The position numbers and the translations under genes are program-made. DNA of 64,000 nucleotides from Lachnoclostridium sp. UBA903 (GTDB lineage Bacteria > Bacillota > Clostridia > Lachnospirales > Lachnospiraceae): NCBI GenBank assembly GCA_002294045.1, contig DBEP01000004.1, positions 47,306 through 111,305 of the forward strand, in the 5' to 3' direction. The notes under the pieces are model-generated. The model saw only the letters and a list, made by a program, of their open reading frames with translations, did not search any database and was not told where the DNA came from. This document shows positions 26,775 to 34,902 of the stretch, in pieces. Within the stretch, counting starts at the first letter, position 1. Each line of letters begins with the position of its first letter.

Positions 26775-27536
26775 ATGAACATAGATTTTCATATTCATTC
26801 AAAATTGTCTAAAACTATAGATTTTAGCAGTGATTACTTTATTCAAATGATTAAAGAGGGTATTAAAGAGGGATTGACCGCTTTTGCCCTAACGGAACAT
26901 TTTAATACACTCAATTTTTTAAATATTTATGATGTTTTGGATTACAAATACCAATACATACAAGATAGTTATAATATAGAGGGATTCCATATATTTCCAG
27001 GCATGGAGGTCGATATTAAGGAAGGCGGACATATTCTGATAATAGGGGGGAGAGACAGCATCAGAAATATTCGAATGGAATTAGCAGATAACGATACTAG
27101 AGAGAATTTTATACCTTTTTATAATTTACTTAAGATTTGCAGGTCCTATGAAGTTTTGAAGATCGGTGCCCATCCCTTAAGGGATTCTTACCGGTTGACG
27201 GGTTTACCTAAAAACCTTTTAAGTGAACTGGACTGCTTTGATTTAAATGCGAAAGATTTAGATGAAAGCGGAGCCCCTATGTATGACCGGATTATGGAGT
27301 TATCCCATCAAATAGGTATCCCATTTGTCGGCGGCAGTGATGCACATTGTTATCCCCAGGTAGGAAGTATTATAAATCACTTTGAGGAGAATTGTTACAC
27401 AATCTCTACTATTAAGAGTGAGATTGCCGCCAATAAATATAGTATCTCGGTTTCTCCGCGGCTTCATCTTAAGATGGAGGGAGCCAGAGCGTACAAAGAA
27501 AAAAATAAAGTAGATGCGGGGACAGAAATTTGCTGA
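26775..27536 (+). CDS. PHP-domain phosphoesterase
   Basis: The 253-residue protein carries the four PHP metal-binding motifs: DFHIHSKLSK (4-13), TEHFNT (near 41), GMEVDI (near 77) and the pair GAHPLRD (near 136) and GGSDAHCYPQVG (near 193-204). The family includes histidinol phosphatase and cyclic-phosphate or trehalose-phosphate phosphatases, using two or three metals. AAAGGAG precedes the ATG. With the RpiR regulator and the Afu-type importer it suggests uptake and dephosphorylation of an organophosphate. Confidence 0.85.
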   Translation: MNIDFHIHSKLSKTIDFSSDYFIQMIKEGIKEGLTAFALTEHFNTLNFLNIYDVLDYKYQYIQDSYNIEGFHIFPGMEVDIKEGGHILIIGGRDSIRNIRMELADNDTRENFIPFYNLLKICRSYEVLKIGAHPLRDSYRLTGLPKNLLSELDCFDLNAKDLDESGAPMYDRIMELSHQIGIPFVGGSDAHCYPQVGSIINHFEENCYTISTIKSEIAANKYSISVSPRLHLKMEGARAYKEKNKVDAGTEIC

Positions 27537-27612
27537 TGACAGGGTTATTTAATTACAACAGCTATCTCATATGCAATGAATTCGAGAGATTACTTGAATT
27601 TTATAAAAAACA

Positions 27613-27628
27613 AGTGCTGTACAGCACT
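27613..27628. terminator. Perfect 16-bp palindrome, terminator or operator
   Basis: AGTGCTGTACAGCACT lies between the PHP gene and the alpha/beta hydrolase gene. Flanks are A-rich on both sides (AAAAAAC before, ATAAAAT after), so it could terminate the PHP transcript or serve as a repressor site for the hydrolase. Confidence 0.45.
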
Positions 27629-27663
27629 ATAAAATAATGTATGAGTGAGAGGAGGAAAAAAAC

Positions 27664-28440
27664 ATGCCTACATTTGATAGTAATGGTGCAACATTGTTCT
27701 ATGAAGTAATTGGAGAAGGACTGCCGATAATTTTTACCCATGGTGCATCATGGAATCATTTACAATGGAACGAACAGGTAGATTACTTAAAAAATCAATA
27801 TAAGGTAATCACATGGGATGTAAGAGGACATGGACACTCATCATTGCCAGAAGGAACAGTTGATTCAGAAAATTTTAGCGCCGATCTGATTGCCCTTATG
27901 AATCATCTACATATAGAAAATGCTGTGCTTTGCGGTTTGTCTATGGGAGGACATATTTCATTACAGACAGCAATCAGATACCCTGAGAGTGTGAAAGGGT
28001 TAATTCTTATTGGTACACCTTGCAGCAATACATTTAATCTATATGAGAAAATATTTGTACCAATCAATCGTATTTCCAGTAAGTTGATACCTATGAAGAC
28101 AAGTGGCAAAATTCAAGCTAAAATGTTATCCAAATTTAACCCTGAAAACTATAATTATATAATGGAAGCTTTTTCTATGATTAATCATGACGAATGGAAG
28201 AGAGTATGGTCTGCTGTGACACAAATGGAAAGTAAAAATGAGCTTCACAAAGTTAAATGCCCAACCTTATTGCTAATAGGTGATCATGATAATATGACTA
28301 ATCGTCAGCAACCTTATATGCATAAGCATATACCTGATTCAGAAATGAAAATTATTGCCAATGCTCATCACGGAACGAACCTTGATAATCCTGAAGCTGT
28401 AAATCAAGCAATATTTGAATTTATCAATAAGATCAATTGA
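27664..28440 (+). CDS. Alpha/beta-hydrolase fold protein
   Basis: The 258-residue cytoplasmic protein has the oxyanion segment THGASWNHLQW, the nucleophile elbow CGLSMGGH (Ser near 95), the acid in LLIGDHDN and the catalytic His in NAHHGTNLDNP. The fold covers esterases, lipases, epoxide hydrolases and C-C hydrolases; the substrate is not readable. GAGAGGAGG precedes the ATG, and a terminator (28500-28543) follows, so it is a single-gene transcript. Confidence 0.88.
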   Translation: MPTFDSNGATLFYEVIGEGLPIIFTHGASWNHLQWNEQVDYLKNQYKVITWDVRGHGHSSLPEGTVDSENFSADLIALMNHLHIENAVLCGLSMGGHISLQTAIRYPESVKGLILIGTPCSNTFNLYEKIFVPINRISSKLIPMKTSGKIQAKMLSKFNPENYNYIMEAFSMINHDEWKRVWSAVTQMESKNELHKVKCPTLLLIGDHDNMTNRQQPYMHKHIPDSEMKIIANAHHGTNLDNPEAVNQAIFEFINKIN

Positions 28441-28499
28441 TGATAGATAAGGAAGATAGTTATTGCTATCAGCAATTGCCACGGACTTTGTTGTCTTTT

Positions 28500-28543
28500 A
28501 GGTCAGAAATGTCTTATATTTACAGACATTCTGGCCTTTTTTG
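28500..28543 (+). terminator. Rho-independent terminator
   Basis: GGTCAGAAATGTC and GACATTCTGGCC pair with one bulged base and are followed by TTTTTT. The truncated ABC ATPase sequence begins directly after the T-run. Confidence 0.85.
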
Positions 28544-29119
28544 GAACAATGGAAGCATCAAACCAGAGACGGTGAAACAGTTGGACTTGATGCAGGAACC
28601 GGAAACAGATATCCGCATGAACTCAGCGGCGGACAGAGACAGCGTGTCAATATTGCGGCCGCACTGCTGCTTGACCCTGCCGTTCTCGTGGCGGACGAGG
28701 CGGTTTCGGCACTGGATGTTTCGATTCAATCTCAGATTTTGAACCTCCTGACAAAATTACAGATTTCAAGACAGCTGACCTATCTGTTTATTTCCCATGA
28801 CCTGAATGTTGTGCAGTATATCAGTGACAGAATTGGCGTTATGTATATGGGAAAACCGGTGGAATACGGCACAACAGAGGAAGTATATACCCATCCCCGT
28901 CACCCTTATACGCAGGCACTTCTGTCTGCTATTCCATCTGTGGACGATACTCCAGAAAAAAGAATTGTTCTTAACGGAGAGGTTCCAAGCCTACTTTTTC
29001 CGCCTGCAGGTTGTGCTTTTCATACCCGCTGCTTTGTTGCCTCGGAGCGCTGTAAAAAGGAATGTCCGGCGATGAAAGAAACCCGAAACGGTCATTTTGT
29101 ATGCTGTCACTTTGCATAA
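28541..29119 (+). pseudogene. Oligopeptide ABC ATPase (OppF-like), C-terminal fragment
   Basis: Homology begins at about 28578 (ETVGLDAGTGNRYPHELSGG) and runs to a normal end with the Opp-specific C-terminal region (CAFHTRCF...C..C, HFVCCHF). Signature LSGGQRQRVNIAAAL, Walker B LVADEAVSALD and switch His FISHDLNVV are present, but Walker A and the Q-loop are missing. There is no proper ribosome site, because the fragment abuts the terminator of the previous gene. The GC content is higher than in the neighbours. It cannot bind ATP alone and is a relic of another opp operon. Confidence 0.8.
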
Positions 29120-29275
29120 GGAGTTTTATCCTTTTCCCAGGTGTAATAAGTTCGGTAATTTTGCATTTTGTTTATGGTAATCCAGACTGGGACGCTCGTC
29201 AAACGATTAATAATATAATTAAAGGTCGGTTATATATAGCAAACGGGGATACATTTAGTCTTACAATACATACGG

Positions 29276-29309
29276 GAGACCGACAGCAGGATATTTCACT
29301 GTCGGCCTC
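29276..29309 (+). terminator. Hairpin, possible terminator
   Basis: GAG-A-CCGACAG pairs with CTGTCGG-C-CTC across a 12-nt loop; AATTTTT follows about 20 bases later. It may be the original terminator of the decayed Opp region. Confidence 0.5.
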
Positions 29310-29346
29310 CGGTAAAAGATAATTTTTAGTTATAATAAATCCAAAA

Positions 29347-30372
29347 CTATTTTATTAATGAGAAATCAAAAGTATTAGCGAAAGATTCCAAATCGGAGGC
29401 TGTGATTTTGCCATCATCATCAAGAAATCCGCGCTCTGTTCCTGCCAATACATTAATTGTTATAAAGGAATCGCCTAAATCAGCGATTATAAGGGATTTC
29501 TTAGGGCTGATGGCCAGGTTAACAGTTATACCGCCGGTTGTTGTATATGTCCATTCCTCATAATCCTCAATACTGCCAATATTTAAGATTGTATCGGTAA
29601 AGGCTCCTTTCCTGCAATTCGTGAACTGATAATCAATTTTCAGGCCGTTATCCAAATCAGCATATCCATCGTAATGAAAGGTGCCGTCCTCGTACATGTA
29701 GCTGCCGTAAACAGTATTTGCCGTACCTAAGAAATTACCTGAACCGGCCTTTTCAATCAGTTCCTCAGTACTGGTAATATCTATTAATGAACTATGAAGA
29801 GAGAGATTATATTTTTTAACAATTTCCTCAAGTTTATCTGCCATTTCCTGAGTATATGCAAAATACAAATCATATTTGGAATCCAGACCTGTCGGACCGT
29901 TGCCTACCTGTGCCAGAAGGGCTCCGTCCTGGTCATAGCTGTTGCAGAAGTCGGTCCATTCAGCAACAGCTTTACTTTCATTACTATCAGTAAAACCCTG
30001 GAGAGAAATGTATTCATATGATGAAGCCAATGGTCCCTCTGTTCCTCTGTTTTCTGAAACAGTATTATCATCAATAGATTCTGAAGTATTATTTTGAACA
30101 ATATTATTTACGTCAGAACTGTTATTCCGGCCGACATTACTGTCGGCGGATGTGGTGTTTCTATTCCCGATAAGCATATCCTTCAGGCCAAACATATTCG
30201 ACGCATATACGGATGAAGAAGTAACCAAAATAATGCAGACAGAAGCTGCAGCAGCTATTGTTTTATTGATGCGTTTTTGCTTGATTTTCATTTTTTTATA
30301 ATCCTCCATATTAAAGTCTTTTGTGGTATGTAATTGAGAAAAAGTGGCTTTATAGAAATTTTTGTTATTCAT
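29347..30372 (-). CDS. Membrane-anchored protein, probable anti-sigma factor
   Basis: The 341-residue protein has a cytoplasmic N terminus (about 1-35), one membrane helix (TIAAAASVCIILVTSSSVYA, about 38-57), a Ser/Asn-rich linker (70-110) and an extracytoplasmic domain I do not recognise. Its start overlaps the end of the ECF sigma gene by 8 bp, the usual arrangement of a sigma factor with its membrane anti-sigma. Function is inferred from topology and coupling; no named anti-sigma domain is evident. Confidence 0.65.
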   Translation of the reverse strand: MNNKNFYKATFSQLHTTKDFNMEDYKKMKIKQKRINKTIAAAASVCIILVTSSSVYASNMFGLKDMLIGNRNTTSADSNVGRNNSSDVNNIVQNNTSESIDDNTVSENRGTEGPLASSYEYISLQGFTDSNESKAVAEWTDFCNSYDQDGALLAQVGNGPTGLDSKYDLYFAYTQEMADKLEEIVKKYNLSLHSSLIDITSTEELIEKAGSGNFLGTANTVYGSYMYEDGTFHYDGYADLDNGLKIDYQFTNCRKGAFTDTILNIGSIEDYEEWTYTTTGGITVNLAISPKKSLIIADLGDSFITINVLAGTERGFLDDDGKITASDLESFANTFDFSLIK

Positions 30373-30835
30373 TCTTCCAAACCTCCTTTAATTGGTCTCT
30401 CGCACGAGAAAGCCTGGTTGTAACAGCGGATACTTTTATTTTCAGCATTCCGGCAATTTCTTTAACTGAAAAATCTTCATAATAATATAAATATAAGACT
30501 GTACGATATTTTTCTGGTAATCCCATAACTGCCTGATACAGGTCTTCTTGTTCTTTTTGCTCAAAAACAGTTGTTACTGTGTTATCATCAAGTGCGATAT
30601 TTTTGGTTTTCCAGGAACTTTTTAATAAATTTTTACATGTATTAATTGTTACCCGTATCAGCCAGTATCTGGCATGGTCATCGCTTGCGAAATGTTTATT
30701 CGTTATAAACAATTTCATAAAGACATCCTGTACTATATCATCTGCATCATATGTGTTGCCTAAATAACTTAATGCTATTCGAAACACGGTATCTTTATAC
30801 TTTTCTGCAAGCGCAAGAAAAATATCGTGCTCCAA
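30365..30835 (-). CDS. ECF-type RNA polymerase sigma factor
   Basis: The 156-residue protein has region 2 (VFRIALSYLGNTYDADDIVQ, then VFMKLF and a YWLIRVTINTCKNLL helix) and region 4 (LPEKYRTVLYLYYYEDFSVK, EIAGMLKIKVSAVTTRLSRA). The upstream AGGAGG is followed by GTG overlapping it and by TTG codons at 30838 and 30835; I take TTG 30835 (8-nt spacing) as the likely start. It forms a coupled pair with the membrane protein downstream and probably responds to envelope stress. Confidence 0.88.
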   Translation of the reverse strand: MEHDIFLALAEKYKDTVFRIALSYLGNTYDADDIVQDVFMKLFITNKHFASDDHARYWLIRVTINTCKNLLKSSWKTKNIALDDNTVTTVFEQKEQEDLYQAVMGLPEKYRTVLYLYYYEDFSVKEIAGMLKIKVSAVTTRLSRARDQLKEVWKNE

Positions 30836-30844
30836 CAAAACCAC

Positions 30845-31122
30845 CTCCTGTACATTTTGAAAGCTTTCATCAATAATACACTTAATAAACCGGATTTGTC
30901 ACATTATTTTTAGAAATGAAAGCAGAAAGAGCGATAAGGTCGAATGTGAGCTCTCCTTTGTAAAGAAATCGGCGAAAAGGAATTTTATGAATTTTATGTG
31001 AAAATATTACAAAAACAATATCAAATTATATACTTGTTTCGTTTGAATTCATATGATAGATTTATAGTACAAGTAAAATGTTTGTATATATTAGCATACT
31101 GATATACGAACACGGAGGTGCA
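30845..31122. other. Divergent intergenic region without a clear gene
   Basis: The region between the divergent ECF sigma gene and the arabinan regulatory genes is AT-rich. I see no repeat ends and no complete consensus promoter; an ECF-type promoter for the sigma gene would be expected but I cannot define it. Confidence 0.4.
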
Positions 31123-31127
31123 TATGG

Positions 31128-31217
31128 ATGAAATTGGATAAGAACCGGAGCTCTTGGCAGCTTTCTTCCAGGGAACCTGTCACTTTTGAAAAATGTTCAA
31201 GTCTAAAGACATATTGA
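31128..31217 (+). CDS. Possible 29-codon leader ORF before the yesM-like gene
   Basis: GGAGG at 31114-31118 is followed by ATG 31128 at 9-nt spacing, opening a frame MKLDKNRSSWQLSSREPV... that ends at TGA 31215-31217. An overlapping ATG at 31123 gives only five codons. The frame has no recognisable similarity and ends 61 bp before the kinase gene. It could be a regulatory leader peptide or chance; only the strong ribosome site supports it. Confidence 0.3.
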   Translation: MKLDKNRSSWQLSSREPVTFEKCSSLKTY

Positions 31218-31278
31218 AAAAAACTGCCCGAAGAAATAATAGTAAGATTTGACCGAAATATAAGGGAGAGGACATCAT

Positions 31279-33087
31279 ATGAAAAAACTGATAAGGATTT
31301 GGAGAAAGCAGACATTTGCCCGGCAGCTCACGATAGTATTTGTGGGTGTGTTTCTCTTTCAGATGTTGATTATACAGGGAATCAGCAGTGCCTATATGAA
31401 ACAGTTTATGGAGAAGAGAATTAAGGAGTCTTATCAAAACTCCCTGAAACAGACGGCACTGAATCTGGAAGCATCATTAAGAAGCTATAAAAATGCCATT
31501 GACGAGCTATTCAGAAATACGGACTTTATACTTGCTGTAGATGCCCTGAATACGATGAATTCTCAGAATGAGTGGAAAGTGAAGTCGGATTTGGACAGCT
31601 TTATGAAAGAGTTTCTGACTTATCGTTCGGAAGTAAGAAGCATGTCAGTCATGACGGCTTCCGGTATCCAATATGGCTATGACAGGCAGGAACTGGAGCT
31701 TTTATATCCTAAAATCTCTAAGCTACATCAGGATTATTTCGAAAGCAGGATTTTTGAGGACAATCAGGGACTTAAGGGTAAATGGGCCTCTACGGCATAT
31801 CTGGACAGAAAAGGTACAAGAGAATATTATGTATTTTCTTATGGAAAACAAGTCATTGAATGGTATGTGAACCGGCAGGTAGGAACGGGAATTGTCAGCA
31901 TTGAAGAAAATGTGCTGGCGGATATCTGTGAGAATGCCCAGATTAATGACGACAAGAAGATTAATTATGTCATGATTGTGGACCAGGAAGGAACTATTAT
32001 TTCCCACTATGATAAAAAGATATTGGAAAAGAATATTGATGAATATTATGACGAGTTCGGTCTTTACAGCCCCCAAACTACGGACATGGTACTGACGGAA
32101 GAAGTCCCGTCAACCGGATGGCAGATGATTAGTGTACTGGATGAGGCTTATATTTATTCTCGCCTGTATGAGATTCAGCACATGGTTATGATTTTTTCGT
32201 TAGCACTGGCTCTGATGGTTTTGGTTTTGATTCTTTATGTTTCTAAAAAAATGTCAAAATATATCTCAGATATTGTAGTTGCCATGAATAAGGTGCAAGG
32301 CGGAAAACTGAATGCAAAGGTTGGCATTCATAAAGGGGAAAAGAATGAAATCAGCCTGATTGCCAGACATTTTAATATCATGATGGAGACCGTCAATGAT
32401 CAGATGAAGACAATACGGGAATCCGGGCAGCGGGAAAAAGAGGCCGAACTCCGTGCCCTGGAGGCACAGATAAACCCGCATTTTATTTATAATACATTGG
32501 ATTCCATCAATTGGCTGGCGATTGAAAATGATCAGAAAGAAATCAGCAATATGCTGGGCAAGTTTGCGCAGATACTGAGATATCAGATTCAAAAAAGCAA
32601 TAAGATAGTTACGATTGAGGAGGAACTGGCCTATCTGGAGCAGTATCTGTATCTTCAAAAGGTACGTTTCCTGGATAATTTTGAGTATGTAATTGAATGC
32701 CAGGAATCCGTAAAAGGTAATTTGATTTATAAAATGATTTTTCAGCCTTTTATTGAGAATGCGGTATTTCATGGAGTTGCGGATGTGGATTACGGAGGAT
32801 TGATTAAGATTCAGATTGGTGAACAGGATAAGGACCACATGTATTTTATAGTGAGCGACAATGGACAGGGAATGACGGAAGAACAAATTGAACTGATATT
32901 TAAGCAGAGAAAGAATCCGGGGAATTCTATCGGCGTTTTGAATGTACTTGCCCGCCTGGATTTGTATTATGGTAAAGACCACGAGGTTCATGTAAACAGT
33001 AAGCCTGGCGAGAGAACAGTCATTAAGACGATAATACCTAAACGCTGTAAGGACAAGACACAGGAGGGAAAGGTTGAAAGAAAATAA
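31279..33087 (+). CDS. YesM-type membrane sensor histidine kinase (arabinan locus)
   Basis: The 602-residue protein has a first membrane helix (LTIVFVGVFLFQMLIIQGIS, about 18-37), an extracellular sensor domain, a second helix (MVMIFSLALALMVLVLILYV, about 295-314), HAMP, His_kinase with INPHFIYNTLDSINW (His near 400) and ATPase motifs NAVFHG, SDNGQGM. Its last codons and stop (GKVERK) lie inside the first stem of leader copy C, which precedes the partner regulator. AGGGAGAGG precedes the ATG. Confidence 0.93.
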   Translation: MKKLIRIWRKQTFARQLTIVFVGVFLFQMLIIQGISSAYMKQFMEKRIKESYQNSLKQTALNLEASLRSYKNAIDELFRNTDFILAVDALNTMNSQNEWKVKSDLDSFMKEFLTYRSEVRSMSVMTASGIQYGYDRQELELLYPKISKLHQDYFESRIFEDNQGLKGKWASTAYLDRKGTREYYVFSYGKQVIEWYVNRQVGTGIVSIEENVLADICENAQINDDKKINYVMIVDQEGTIISHYDKKILEKNIDEYYDEFGLYSPQTTDMVLTEEVPSTGWQMISVLDEAYIYSRLYEIQHMVMIFSLALALMVLVLILYVSKKMSKYISDIVVAMNKVQGGKLNAKVGIHKGEKNEISLIARHFNIMMETVNDQMKTIRESGQREKEAELRALEAQINPHFIYNTLDSINWLAIENDQKEISNMLGKFAQILRYQIQKSNKIVTIEEELAYLEQYLYLQKVRFLDNFEYVIECQESVKGNLIYKMIFQPFIENAVFHGVADVDYGGLIKIQIGEQDKDHMYFIVSDNGQGMTEEQIELIFKQRKNPGNSIGVLNVLARLDLYYGKDHEVHVNSKPGERTVIKTIIPKRCKDKTQEGKVERK

Positions 33088-33180
33088 AGTAAGAAGAAAG
33101 GATGCCACTAACAGATTCTTTCAACCTGTTTATTTGTGGCAGTATCGCAAGCCTGCTTGCGATATGCAGTGGGTGTAAAA
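33072..33180 (+). promoter_or_regulatory. Pseudoknot leader element, copy C (before the yesN-like gene)
   Basis: Stem GGTTGAAAGAA (33072-33082) / TTCTTTCAACC (33116-33126), 11 perfect pairs. Loop TGCCAC (33103-33108) pairs with GTGGCA (33136-33141). The hairpin ATCGCAAGC / GCTTGCGAT (33144-33152, 33155-33163) follows, then GGGTG and the ATG at 33181. The stop codon of the kinase gene lies inside the first stem's 5' side, so terminating ribosomes would open the structure. Confidence 0.85.
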
Positions 33181-34701
33181 ATGAAAATATTGATAGTGGA
33201 GGATGAGCTGAAGACATTAAATGGAATAGCAAGTCTGATAGAGGAGATTTCCGGCGGGTATGAGGTGGCCGGCAAAGCCCGGAGCGGAGAAAAAGGAATT
33301 GAACTGGCACAGGAAATAAAGCCGGATATCATTATAACGGATATTCGAATGGGAGGAATGACCGGCCTGGAGATGATGAAGAAGCTTCAGGAGCGGAAAA
33401 TCCAAAGCCAATATATTATTCTAAGCGGATATGCGGAATTTCAATATGCCAGAGAGGCTATTGCCCTTGGCAGTATGGACTATCTGCTGAAGCCCATCAA
33501 CCGGGAACTGCTGGAAGAAGCGTTAAAAAAAGTAAAAGCGGCGATAGAGGAAGAGTCGTTTAAGATTCAGACCTCTTTCATGGATACCAACGCCATTCTG
33601 GAAAATGCATTGTTTATGCCCGGCTTTTCAGGTTCGAAATTTGAGAAAGAGCTGATAAAGCGGTTTGCAGATTCAGCAAACAATTACCTTGTACTGATTA
33701 GGGGGGAAAACAGGATTGTCCAGGCAGATTTTGAAGCTATCCTTAAAAAAATCAGGGATATGCTGCCTGAATACAAGGTTTATGCCTGCAGAGAAAACGG
33801 TAATAAAGAAAACTATGTACTTATACGGGAAATTGAGCCGGATAAATTATCTGTAATCGATGGGGCTGTGCCTATATGCCGTGAGCAAATCAATCCATAT
33901 ATAGTCTTTGCCGGAAGCTATCTGCCGGATCTCAGAGAAATCCGGGAATACCGTAAAAAACTGCAGGATATCAGCAACTGGAATTTATCTGACTGTAAAC
34001 CGGCCGTCATTACGGAGCAGCGGATAGCAAATGTGGTTACACAGAAATTTTCCTATCCCTCTGAACTGGAACGGAATATTATTAACTGCATCAATGAAAA
34101 AAAGATAGACGAGATTGAAGACCTTCTGTTGGGTTTTCTGGAGTATCTGCGGAAAAAGCTATACTCCTGTGCAGATGTGAGAGAAGCCCTGATTTGTCTG
34201 ACTGCAGCTATTTTATATGCGATTCGCAAGGCCAGTTATGGGCTGTATGAGAATATCAGCAATCTGAATATTCTGGAGTGGGTTAAAGACAGCCTGTTTC
34301 TTGATAAATATCATAAAATTATTATGAATTTACTTCGCCAGTACGAGCAATACTCCAGGAACCTGAAATCAGGCAATCACCCGATTATCAATAAGGTCCT
34401 TCAGGTAATGGAGAAAGAGTATAGGAATGAACTGCCGCTGGAAGAGATGGCGCAGAAAATGAACGTAACGCCGGAATATTTGAGCTCGCTGTTCATGAAG
34501 GAACTGGGAATCAAATATACAACATACCGGGCGCAGATCCGCATTGATGTGGCTAAGCGGCTATTGCAGGAAGGGAGCTTGAAAATATACGAGATAGCGG
34601 AAGAGAGCGGCTTCCCGGATGTGAAGTATTTTACAAAAGTATTTAAGAAATATACCGGAGTAAGCCCTGGAGAGTATGTTCGCACTTTAGTTAATAATTA
34701 G
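33181..34701 (+). CDS. YesN-type response regulator (arabinan locus)
   Basis: The start is ATG 33181; the longer frame from GTG 33136 is only the translated leader hairpin. The 506-residue protein has a receiver domain (VEDEL acidic pair near 7-9, phospho-acceptor Asp near 54 in IITDIRMGGM, Lys in LLKPINRE), a long middle region, and a C-terminal AraC domain (MAQKMNVTPEYLSSLFMKE, IAEESGFPDVKYFTKVFKKY). It is expected to activate the transporter-GH51 operon that follows. Confidence 0.93.
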   Translation: MKILIVEDELKTLNGIASLIEEISGGYEVAGKARSGEKGIELAQEIKPDIIITDIRMGGMTGLEMMKKLQERKIQSQYIILSGYAEFQYAREAIALGSMDYLLKPINRELLEEALKKVKAAIEEESFKIQTSFMDTNAILENALFMPGFSGSKFEKELIKRFADSANNYLVLIRGENRIVQADFEAILKKIRDMLPEYKVYACRENGNKENYVLIREIEPDKLSVIDGAVPICREQINPYIVFAGSYLPDLREIREYRKKLQDISNWNLSDCKPAVITEQRIANVVTQKFSYPSELERNIINCINEKKIDEIEDLLLGFLEYLRKKLYSCADVREALICLTAAILYAIRKASYGLYENISNLNILEWVKDSLFLDKYHKIIMNLLRQYEQYSRNLKSGNHPIINKVLQVMEKEYRNELPLEEMAQKMNVTPEYLSSLFMKELGIKYTTYRAQIRIDVAKRLLQEGSLKIYEIAEESGFPDVKYFTKVFKKYTGVSPGEYVRTLVNN

Positions 34702-34800
34702 TTTAAGTAATGACACTTTTCTTAGAACTGTCAAATTTACAGAAAACGCAACGGATGTTATTCTAATATCATCAAGTGAGACAGTTTCCCGGAAAATTTT

Positions 34801-34827
34801 GAAAGACCTGTCTGTGACGGGTCTTTC
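34801..34827 (+). terminator. Hairpin behind the yesN-like gene
   Basis: GAAAGACC and GGGTCTTTC pair with a 10-nt loop. The T-run is interrupted (TCTTTCGCC), so termination may be partial. It marks the border between the regulatory pair and the transport operon. Confidence 0.6.
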
Positions 34828-34902
34828 GCCATATCAGGGGGGATATGGAAAAGTAAACCTTTCATGGAAAAAATTGTTTCAAGGAGAGAAGGAGGAAAAC
34901 AA

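Noticed and set aside
32266..33108. 280-codon minus-strand frame opposite the arabinan histidine kinase
   Set aside because: It mirrors the kinase ATPase region, has no ribosome site or family, and is a shadow frame.
33136..33180. N-terminal extensions that look alike in two proteins (MAVSQACLRYAVGVKM and MAVLQAGLRYATGVNM)
   Set aside because: They are the translated 3' part of the leader element. In the other copies the same bases are out of frame with the gene or meet a stop, so the similarity is of RNA structure, not of protein.
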